DNA from: Anaerolineae bacterium
Lineage (GTDB): Bacteria > Chloroflexota > Anaerolineae > Aggregatilineales > Phototrophicaceae
Direction of reading: 5' to 3'
Length of the DNA: 64,000 nucleotides
Assembly: GCA_022843745.1 (NCBI GenBank)
Contig: JALHNB010000016.1
Location: forward strand, 53,119 to 117,118
The notes beneath the pieces are model-generated. The model saw nothing but the letters and a program-made list of their open reading frames with translations, searched no databases and was not told the DNA's origin. Position numbers and translations under genes: made by a program. Shown in pieces: positions 44,661 through 51,670 of this stretch (position 1 is its first letter; each line of letters starts with the position of its first letter).

Positions 44661-45302
44661 ATGAACGAATCAACTCGCGATCCAGGCCGCACACTTCCGG
44701 CTGTAATTTTAATCGGCGTTGGTGTGCTGTTTTTGTTAGGTCAGATTTTTAGCTTTAGTTTTCTCGGTGCATTCTGGCCGTTCATGGTCATTATTCCGGG
44801 ATTAGCCTTCCTGTATTTCGCCGTGACAGGCCGCAGGGAGACTGCCGGGTTAGCGATACCCGGCGCGATTATCACAGGCACAGGCGCTATTCTGCTCTAC
44901 CAGAATTTCACCGGCCATTGGGAAAGCTGGGCGTATATCTGGACGCTTTATCCGGTCTTTATCGGCATGGCGCTCACCTATGTGGCTCAGAAAAACGAAA
45001 ACCGTGACGCACTGAAAGCGGGTCAGGGGCTTGTGCGTTGGGGCTTGATCGCTTTCGTGGGCGCGTGGGCATTTTTTGAACTGATTATCTTCAACGGTGG
45101 CGGTGCTTTCGGCAATTTCCTGCTGCCTGCTCTGCTGATCGGTGCGGGTGTCTGGCTGCTATTCCGCCAGAATACACCCTCCAAGCGCAAAGTTTTTGTG
45201 CCAGAAAAACCGAAGCACATGAACGGCAATCATTCGAGCGACGACCTGCAATCGCGTATTGACGAAGCACTCGCCGAACCTGACGAACCGAAGATTATCT
45301 AA
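44661..45302 (+). CDS. Multi-helix membrane protein, LiaI/DUF5668-like
   Basis: A 213-residue protein with about five hydrophobic helices (PAVILIGVGVLFLLGQIF, FWPFMVIIPGLAFLYFAVTG, PGAIITGTGAILLYQNF, YPVFIGMALTYVA, LLPALLIGAGVWLLF) and a hydrophilic tail. The repeated GxGxxxLxxN/Q pattern is found in LiaF/LiaI-type envelope-stress proteins. The ATG at 44661 is preceded by AAGGGGAT; the earlier in-frame ATG is less likely. It is convergent with the lysoplasmalogenase gene across a palindromic repeat. Confidence 0.65.
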   Translation: MNESTRDPGRTLPAVILIGVGVLFLLGQIFSFSFLGAFWPFMVIIPGLAFLYFAVTGRRETAGLAIPGAIITGTGAILLYQNFTGHWESWAYIWTLYPVFIGMALTYVAQKNENRDALKAGQGLVRWGLIAFVGAWAFFELIIFNGGGAFGNFLLPALLIGAGVWLLFRQNTPSKRKVFVPEKPKHMNGNHSSDDLQSRIDEALAEPDEPKII

Positions 45303-45306
45303 AATT

Positions 45307-45373
45307 AACCACAGAGGCACAGAGTTCACAGAGAGCTATAAATTTTCTCTGTGTCCTCTGTGCCTCTGTGGTT
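45307..45373. repeat. Near-perfect palindrome, CCACAGAG family, between convergent genes
   Basis: AACCACAGAGGCACAGAG in the left arm and its complement in the right pair with two interior mismatches over 28 bases. It fills the whole space between the two convergent stop codons and touches the stop of the minus-strand gene, so it could act as a bidirectional terminator despite having no T-tract. Confidence 0.9.
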
Positions 45374-46107
45374 TATAACCCAGACAATGCGCTGCCTACG
45401 CTATACACGATCAACATCTGCGCTGGGCCATAGGTCAGCCAGACAACATCGCTAATCAGATAAAAACGCACATTGTTGAATAACTGCGCCGCCAGAATCA
45501 GATCACTGAGCAAGAACAACGCCGTCCCAAGTGCCAGCGGCATAAACGCCGAATTTTGCAGCGCCAACCCTGTTGCGAAACCCGCCGTACTCGCCAGCAG
45601 CAGCGCATAAGGTAATGCAGCATAATGCAGCGGTGTCACTTTTTGACCGCGATACACCACGATATACCAACCGACCACGCCGATCAAAAGCCAGATGATC
45701 CATGCGCCCCAACGGCTACCATTCAGGCCCTTCTGATCGCCAAATGTCAAAAAAGCGATGATGTAGGCGATGTGTCCCAACCCAAAAGCAGCGATCCCAC
45801 CCATCACATGATCGCCAAGCGGGATCAATTCCGCCATAAACAAGTCGCCGATGAAGCCCAGCGTCATACCAACGGCGATTAAAAGCGCGAAAGATTCGAT
45901 GGCGCTGTTTCGGTTGAAGAAAAATCCACTCCAGGCGGCGACGACCAGCGTCAGTGATGAGGACATGCGCGTCCAGGTAGGCATCCGGCGTGTGCGCTGA
46001 TCGTCCAGCTTGCCGAAAATAAATCCGCCGAACAACAGCGCCGCCCACACGATCAGCAAACCCAGAAGCCATAAATTTTGTGGCGAATTTTCAAACATCG
46101 CTGGCAT
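45373..46107 (-). CDS. Lysoplasmalogenase (YhhN/TMEM86 family)
   Basis: A 244-residue protein with seven or eight membrane helices. The family pattern includes SFALLIAVGMTLGFIGDLFM, GIAAFGLGHIAYIIAF and LGTALFLLSDLILAAQLF. The two acidic residues in the GD and SD motifs are the proposed catalytic pair. Members hydrolyse the vinyl ether bond of lysoplasmalogens. Its start lies in the same region as the leader of the divergent M23 peptidase gene. Confidence 0.85.
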   Translation of the reverse strand: MPAMFENSPQNLWLLGLLIVWAALLFGGFIFGKLDDQRTRRMPTWTRMSSSLTLVVAAWSGFFFNRNSAIESFALLIAVGMTLGFIGDLFMAELIPLGDHVMGGIAAFGLGHIAYIIAFLTFGDQKGLNGSRWGAWIIWLLIGVVGWYIVVYRGQKVTPLHYAALPYALLLASTAGFATGLALQNSAFMPLALGTALFLLSDLILAAQLFNNVRFYLISDVVWLTYGPAQMLIVYSVGSALSGL

Positions 46108-46180
46108 TTCCCCTCATTTTGTTCTTATCATCGGTGAGTATAATCCGGCAGGTTGTAAGAGACGAATAAGGAAAATAACC

Positions 46181-47851
46181 TTGTTTTATCGTTATCTCAT
46201 CATTTTGGCGTTTACTGTTATCTTTTTCAGTCCCGTCCGCGCACAAGATGCCAATGTTAAGCCCTTTGTGTTCCCGGTTGCCGCGCCGCCCAGCCCCTCG
46301 ACATGGCTGCTCGGTCAGCTTTACGGCAACACCACAGGCGCGTTCAATAACGCAGATCGGTGGTACAGTGCCGGACAAGGACTTCATTTTGGAATAGATA
46401 TTTCAATGCCCTGCCGAACCGAACTGGTCGCAGTTGCCGATGGCGAAGTCATGTTTGTCGATGATATGGGCTTCGGTTCTGCACCGCACAATCTTATCTT
46501 GCGTCATCCAGCGCAGGGATTGACCACGCTCTACGGTCATCTTTACGAGCGACCAGCGGTAGTTCCCGGTCAGATCGTGCAAAAGGGTGAAGTAGTCGCC
46601 CTCTCCGGCGACCCGGACATTGTTTGCGATTCGCGGCCACACCTGCATTTCGAAGTGCGCTCACTCGATTATTTCACGACCTACAATCCGGTTGATTATA
46701 TTGACGCTCCCTGGCATACACTGGCGATGATCGGCTCATTCAGCAATGCCTTTTTTCAGCAGGATTTGGATAACCCACGCCAATGGGTCAGCCTGGACGA
46801 TCAACCGCCTGTGAGCTTTGGAGGCCGCCGTCTTAATGACTACGCGCAGTCATGGCCGCTGTCGGGTGGTTTACAAGCGCCGACGAATCTCATTCTGCGG
46901 CGTGAACCGCTGCCAATCCCCGAAACCATGACGTTGCGTGCGCTTGGCTATGACGGCTGCTGCTCCCGTCCCTGGTGGCATCCAACCGACCCGACACACC
47001 TATCCGTCATTGACGGTGTACCCGGCGAACGTGCCAATATTTTCGATTGGACGATCAGCGGGTCATTGACAATGGTTGCCCAAGCGCCACCGCCCTATCT
47101 CTCGCCCGATGGCAGCCATCAGGTTATTTTCAACAATGGGCAGGTTTCAATACGGCGTTTAGCCGATGGCGCGGAGTGGATTGTACAGACTCAAGGCGAA
47201 ATTCCAGCCATCAGCGCGGATAACAGCCGCTTAACCTGGGACATCAGCGGTGATAAGGTTGCGCCCGGTCAGCAAGACGGCACTATTGAATTCTGGATTA
47301 GCGACATCAGCGGCGAAAATACTCGCCTGTTTTTGAGTCAGATCGGCGGTTCCATATTCTGGCTCGATGACGCACGTATCCTCATCTCCACGCCACAGAT
47401 CGGCAGCCGCGCAACCACCTACAGCGTTTACGACACACGCGATAACAGCGTTTATACGCTGGGTACATGGGAATGGATACGTGGTCTTAGCATATCCCCC
47501 GGCGGCGAACGCCTGATGTTTTACCGCGTCTGGCAACCCGACCCAGCCGATAATGTCATTTACACCATCGCCACAGAGCACGGCGCAACAGCGGAAAAAA
47601 TGCCCTGGTTCGGCGGCTGGCGATGGCGCGATGCCGATAGTGTTTATTTTGTGCCGTTCGACCCATCAACCGATGTGCAGCGTCTCGCCTATTATCATAT
47701 TCCAACAGGCGAGACTCGCTTTTTGACCGACCCGGCTGCAACACCCTTTACGATTGCCGATGGCGACTGGTCAGTCTCAGCCGATGGTCGCCGGATCGTA
47801 TTTTTGAACGCAGGCGACAAAACCATGTGGCTGATCGAAGAAGGAGATTAA
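46181..47851 (+). CDS. Secreted M23 peptidase with beta-propeller-like C-terminal region
   Basis: Starts at TTG 46181 with AAGGAA 7 bases upstream; upstream in-frame ATG at 46010 lacks a ribosome site and would lengthen past the signal peptide. Residues 1-21 form a signal peptide (FYRYLIILAFTVIFFSPVRA, cleaved after AQ). The LytM/M23 domain has zinc ligands H69 and D73 (GLHFGIDISMP) and HLH at 154-156. Residues from about 300 form WD/TolB-like repeats (LSPDGSHQVIF, ISADNSRLTWD, WSVSADGRRIVFL). Likely cleaves peptidoglycan or acts as an M23-fold adaptor. The combination with a propeller is uncommon. Confidence 0.88.
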   Translation: MFYRYLIILAFTVIFFSPVRAQDANVKPFVFPVAAPPSPSTWLLGQLYGNTTGAFNNADRWYSAGQGLHFGIDISMPCRTELVAVADGEVMFVDDMGFGSAPHNLILRHPAQGLTTLYGHLYERPAVVPGQIVQKGEVVALSGDPDIVCDSRPHLHFEVRSLDYFTTYNPVDYIDAPWHTLAMIGSFSNAFFQQDLDNPRQWVSLDDQPPVSFGGRRLNDYAQSWPLSGGLQAPTNLILRREPLPIPETMTLRALGYDGCCSRPWWHPTDPTHLSVIDGVPGERANIFDWTISGSLTMVAQAPPPYLSPDGSHQVIFNNGQVSIRRLADGAEWIVQTQGEIPAISADNSRLTWDISGDKVAPGQQDGTIEFWISDISGENTRLFLSQIGGSIFWLDDARILISTPQIGSRATTYSVYDTRDNSVYTLGTWEWIRGLSISPGGERLMFYRVWQPDPADNVIYTIATEHGATAEKMPWFGGWRWRDADSVYFVPFDPSTDVQRLAYYHIPTGETRFLTDPAATPFTIADGDWSVSADGRRIVFLNAGDKTMWLIEEGD

Positions 47852-47860
47852 AATGGGTGA

Positions 47861-48493
47861 TTAACCACCCTCATCCATCTTCATCCCCCACACCGCATAC
47901 AGCGGATCGCCTCGCTGCGGCGGCTTCGCAATATAATTTGCGGAGTTTATGCCACGCCAGTTGCCGGATTCTTCAAAATACTGTGTCACCAACTGGATAT
48001 GCTGTTGATCGCTGGTCGAAAGCCAGACCGCAACAGCTTTATTGGGAAAGCAGCGATTCGAGAATGTCAGCACGAACACGCCGCCTGTTTTCAGTACGCG
48101 GTTCACTTCGCTAAAAATTTCGACAGGCCGCGCCATATACTGCACCGAAACCGTGCAAAAGACCGCATCAAAAACCGCGCCTTCGAATGGCAGCACCGGA
48201 TTGACATTCAAATCATGAACCACATGCTTATCAAGCTGCGGGTTTTCAGCCATTTCTTTCGCGTTCATGCCGAGGCCGATGACACGCTTTGGTTTGAGAT
48301 CATCCGGCAGATGCGAACGCCAACTGCTCATCAAGTCCAGATAAACGCCGCCGGGTGGCAGCAGTTGTTGATAAAGTGCTTTCGCAGCGCCAATGGCGTG
48401 ATCGTCAATATGGACGACCATGCGCGGAAACGTGTAGAAAATGCTGTCGTCCGTTTCATCCGAACGCAGGAAATAGTCAGGCGGGAATGGCAT
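47861..48493 (-). CDS. Class I SAM-dependent methyltransferase
   Basis: A 210-residue methyltransferase of type 11 form. The SAM-binding strand is GGVYLDLMSSWRSHLP with the unusual replacement of the GxGxG by LMSSW, followed by KRVIGLGMNAKEMAENP and FDAVFCTVSVQYMARPVEIFSEVNRVLK (by position, about residues 105-133). The start at 48493, one base after the amidohydrolase stop (48495), gives a compact two-gene operon. An upstream in-frame ATG would overlap the amidohydrolase by about 145 bases. Confidence 0.82.
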   Translation of the reverse strand: MPFPPDYFLRSDETDDSIFYTFPRMVVHIDDHAIGAAKALYQQLLPPGGVYLDLMSSWRSHLPDDLKPKRVIGLGMNAKEMAENPQLDKHVVHDLNVNPVLPFEGAVFDAVFCTVSVQYMARPVEIFSEVNRVLKTGGVFVLTFSNRCFPNKAVAVWLSTSDQQHIQLVTQYFEESGNWRGINSANYIAKPPQRGDPLYAVWGMKMDEGG

Positions 48494-48494
48494 C

Positions 48495-49784
48495 TTACGC
48501 CTGACTCGCCGCGTGAATGGCGGCGCGTGTGCCTTCAAGATCGAATAAATCCTGTTGATTGCCGCGCATAAGCCGTGTCGCCACCGCGATAGCCTGGGCT
48601 TCGGTGAGATCGCCATCGTCGATTTCGCCTTGCAGCGCACGGGTCAGCCAGGAACGCGCTTGGGTGGCATAGGCAACTGAAGCGTTCGGCCAGCCCGTAT
48701 CACCGCCAAATGCGAGCAATTTGTTGATCGGCACAGAGTGAATCAAACGGCGCACAAAGTCGGAAGCAGCGTAGGGGTTGATACTCCACGCCCAGCACAA
48801 GTCGATATACACATTCGGATAATGCTTAGCGATGGCAGTCAGTTCGTCGTTGTACGGGTAAGCGATGTGCATCAAAACAAAACGCGCCTGTGGATACTGC
48901 TTCAGCAGGCCGCACAGATGCCCAGGCTTGATGCGCTCGACAGGCATACCACCGTACCCGGCATAGTAGCCTGTGTGGATTTTGAAGGGCAGATTATGCT
49001 GAATAGAGAGTTCGACACCACGCGCCCAGCACCAATCACCCAGGCACACCCGTTCAGCCTCATTTAGCTCGTCACCCGTCAGGTGCTTATGCAAAACGCG
49101 CTCGGCATCGGCATCGCTGCGTTCCTGCCATAACAGACTTCGATTATAAGCGTGCTGCGCCTTCACCGAGATCGCGCACGCGCCATATTTGTCAAAAAGC
49201 CCTTCCATGCCTTGCCGCAAAGATTTCAGATCAATAACATTAACACCCGTCTCTTTATGCAGGTCTTCCGCTTGAATCTCACCGTTGCAGAAGTGCCACC
49301 ACGAGAGATCGTACAGGAAGAAATCCAAGCCTGATTGATCCGGCAAACACGCCCATGAGAAATCGTCAACCTGAATGTGATCGAGATTGCCCTCTTCTTT
49401 CAGAATGCGCAGGCGCTCTCCAGGCTGGCGAAGCTGATGATTACGTTCCGCCGCCGCGATCACCGCCGCTGACGTGATCTCGTCTATCCCATAAGCCTGT
49501 TTCGCGATCAAACGCACGGCCTCACCATAACCTGTATGCTGGCAGTGCTGCCACGCCGTACTGATGCCTGCCCAACGCGCCTCAATATCGGGGTCGTTTG
49601 AATCGAGTAATTTTTGAACAGCATCCTGTGTCGCACCCGCCACGATCAAATCCGCCGGGACATAATTTTCGAATAAATCTCGCAGTACGTCTGGGCCGTT
49701 TTCGAGATAGTCGGCTTCTTTACGCATATGTTCATGGGTATCCATCAAAGGCAATTGTTGAATATGCTGGCTCAGGTCGGTCAT
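48495..49784 (-). CDS. Amidohydrolase-family protein, uronate isomerase-like
   Basis: A 429-residue TIM-barrel metal enzyme. LPLMDTHEHMRKEADYL near the N-terminus carries the first metal-binding histidines, PFKIHTGYYAGYGG the second, FVLMHIAYPYNDEL a further His and LLAFGGDTGWPNAS the final Asp. The family includes uronate isomerases, TIM-barrel lactonases and 2-amidohydrolases; the substrate is unknown. Start at 49784. It lies one base from the methyltransferase, which reads on. Confidence 0.85.
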   Translation of the reverse strand: MTDLSQHIQQLPLMDTHEHMRKEADYLENGPDVLRDLFENYVPADLIVAGATQDAVQKLLDSNDPDIEARWAGISTAWQHCQHTGYGEAVRLIAKQAYGIDEITSAAVIAAAERNHQLRQPGERLRILKEEGNLDHIQVDDFSWACLPDQSGLDFFLYDLSWWHFCNGEIQAEDLHKETGVNVIDLKSLRQGMEGLFDKYGACAISVKAQHAYNRSLLWQERSDADAERVLHKHLTGDELNEAERVCLGDWCWARGVELSIQHNLPFKIHTGYYAGYGGMPVERIKPGHLCGLLKQYPQARFVLMHIAYPYNDELTAIAKHYPNVYIDLCWAWSINPYAASDFVRRLIHSVPINKLLAFGGDTGWPNASVAYATQARSWLTRALQGEIDDGDLTEAQAIAVATRLMRGNQQDLFDLEGTRAAIHAASQA

Positions 49785-49860
49785 AATTTTTCACTCTCTG
49801 TGGATTTATATTGGCAGTAATTATATCAAGCTGAACAGTTTAAAGCATTCTAAGTCATAC

Positions 49861-49890
49861 TTGGTTATCGGAGTTGTTTAGCGCTATAAT
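49861..49890 (+). promoter_or_regulatory. Candidate promoter of the LON-domain gene and pfkA
   Basis: TATAAT (49885-49890) with TTGGTT 18 bases upstream, the latter only a partial match. It lies 58 bases upstream of the LON-domain ATG. pfkA follows with a gap of 35 bases, so both would be transcribed together. Confidence 0.6.
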
Positions 49891-49947
49891 TTTGCAGGCA
49901 GTCTGCTTTACGTGCATGTTTACCTGCCTATGTTGATGAGGGAACTC

Positions 49948-50607
49948 ATGTTTGAACTACCCTTATTTCCGCTCGAAAGTGTGCTTTTTCCAGGCATGTC
50001 GATAAATCTGCATATTTTCGAGGATCGTTATAAGCAAATGATTAACCAGTGTATTGAAACGCGCCAACCGTTCGGCGTGGTTCTCATCGAGGAAGGTGTA
50101 GCACAGCATGGCGCACTTGCTAAACCTTACATCATTGGCTGCACTGCCCACATCACGCGAATGCAGCCGCGCGGCCAGGGACGCATGGATATTAACGCCA
50201 TCGGGCAGGATCGTTTTCGCATCGAATCACTGAATTATGATCGTCCTTATCTGGTCGGCATGGTTGATCTCGACCCCATCCCGATGGGTGAAGCAAACCG
50301 CCTCGACCAGGCCGGAAACAATCTGCGTCCCTGGGTCGAGCGCTATCTCGAAATCCTGGCAAAAGTCGGAAATCTGCCCTTCAATTCGCAGCAGATTCCA
50401 GCAGAACCTATTCAACTGGGGTATCTGGCGGCAGCGATTTTGCAGCAAATCTCGCAAGTCCAGAAGCAGGATTTGCTGGCTGCTGAGAGCGCAATTGATA
50501 TGCTCAAAAATATCCGTTCCATCTATTATCGTGAAGTGACCTTGCTCGATATGATGGTTCATCGCGCCGATAATGGCTCTGAAAATGGAACGTTTTCGCA
50601 AAATTAG
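49948..50607 (+). CDS. LON substrate-binding domain protein
   Basis: A stand-alone Lon N-terminal-like domain of 219 residues without the AAA or protease parts. ELPLFPLESVLFPGMSINLHIFEDRYKQMI (by position, residues 3-32) is the family start, with the FE/DxRY motif, followed by GRMDINAIGQDRFRIESL. The start at 49948 is chosen because GAGGG lies 5 bases upstream; an earlier GTG/ATG would add residues not found in the family. Such proteins are thought to bind substrates or partners. The adjoining pfkA may be coregulated. Confidence 0.87.
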   Translation: MFELPLFPLESVLFPGMSINLHIFEDRYKQMINQCIETRQPFGVVLIEEGVAQHGALAKPYIIGCTAHITRMQPRGQGRMDINAIGQDRFRIESLNYDRPYLVGMVDLDPIPMGEANRLDQAGNNLRPWVERYLEILAKVGNLPFNSQQIPAEPIQLGYLAAAILQQISQVQKQDLLAAESAIDMLKNIRSIYYREVTLLDMMVHRADNGSENGTFSQN

Positions 50608-50642
50608 CATCATCTGTCTTCAATCCTCGGTTAGGGGGAAAT

Positions 50643-51614
50643 ATGCAGCGTATAGCAGTTTTGACCAGTGGTGGCGATGCTCCGGGCATGAATGCAGCCA
50701 TTCGAGCCGTCGTCCGAACAGGCCTTGGCAAAGGTTGGGAAACCTATGGCGTTCGGCAGGGCTACAGCGGTTTGATTACCGACTCGATTATCCCGCTGGG
50801 GCCGCGTGATGTCGGCGGCATCATTCAGCAGGGTGGCACAATGCTCGGCAGCGCCCGAAGTGCGGAGTTTCGAACCGAAGAAGGCCGCAAACAGGCACTC
50901 AGTAATCTCGCGAAGCATGGCATTGAGGCCCTCGTCGTCATCGGCGGCAACGGCTCACAGACAGGGGCAAATGTACTCTTCGAAATGGGATTTCCAGTCG
51001 TTGGCATATCCTCTACTATTGATAACGATCTCTATGGTGCTGAAATTACCATCGGTGTCGATACCGCACTCAATATCGCTCTGGAAGCGATTGATCGCCT
51101 GAAGGTAACAGCAGCCTCCCACAAACGCGCATTTTTGATCGAGGTCATGGGTCGCGATTGCGGCTATCTGGCGCTCATGTCCGGCATCGCGGGTGGTGCG
51201 GAAGCTGTCGTTATCCCTGAAGTCGAAACCACGCCCGAAGCCGTCGCCGCTGAGATCACCGCTGCCTACGAGCGTGGCAAAACCCACGCCATCATCGTCG
51301 TTGCCGAGGGCGCAGCCTATGATGCCGAAAAATTAAACGCCTATTTCAGAGAACACAAAGCCAAGCTTGGGTTTGACCTGCGCATGACCACGCTCGGTCA
51401 CGTTCAACGCGGCGGCGAACCCACAGCCTTTGACCGCATCCTGGCGACACGTTTGGGTGCGGCGGCAACCGAGTGCCTCCAGAATGGCGAATATGGCGTA
51501 CTGGTTGGCCTGAATAAAGGTCAGATCACGACCACGCCGTTGGCTACCGTCGCCGCGAATAAGAAATTAATTGACATGAAAACGTTCGAGCTGGCGGGCA
51601 TACTGGCAAAATAA
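50643..51614 (+). CDS. pfkA: 6-phosphofructokinase
   Basis: Phosphorylates fructose 6-phosphate in glycolysis. The 323-residue protein has LTSGGDAPGMNAAIRAVV, STIDND at 124-129 with catalytic D127, EVMGRDCGYLALMSGIAGG and LGHVQRGGEPTAFDRILATR. Residue 103, Asp in ATP-dependent PfkA where it helps bind Mg-ATP, is Asn here (VVIGGNGSQTGA). Size and motifs match ATP-PFK rather than the PPi-dependent group, but activity and cofactor are uncertain because of that change. The ribosome site AGGGGG precedes the ATG. Confidence 0.92.
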   Translation: MQRIAVLTSGGDAPGMNAAIRAVVRTGLGKGWETYGVRQGYSGLITDSIIPLGPRDVGGIIQQGGTMLGSARSAEFRTEEGRKQALSNLAKHGIEALVVIGGNGSQTGANVLFEMGFPVVGISSTIDNDLYGAEITIGVDTALNIALEAIDRLKVTAASHKRAFLIEVMGRDCGYLALMSGIAGGAEAVVIPEVETTPEAVAAEITAAYERGKTHAIIVVAEGAAYDAEKLNAYFREHKAKLGFDLRMTTLGHVQRGGEPTAFDRILATRLGAAATECLQNGEYGVLVGLNKGQITTTPLATVAANKKLIDMKTFELAGILAK

Positions 51615-51628
51615 ATACCGAATCGCAT

Positions 51629-51662
51629 GGGCGCAGGGCTGTCGGCGGACGGCTGTGCGCCC
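51629..51662. repeat. GGGCGCA inverted repeat between convergent genes
   Basis: GGGCGCA at 51629-51635 and TGCGCCC at 51656-51662, with a smaller GTCG/GAC pair inside. It sits between the end of pfkA and the end of the LexA-MFS gene, and may serve as a weak bidirectional terminator. The sequence type resembles the GTAGGGGCGCA palindrome at 10082-10109. Confidence 0.55.
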
Positions 51663-51670
51663 TACGTTGA

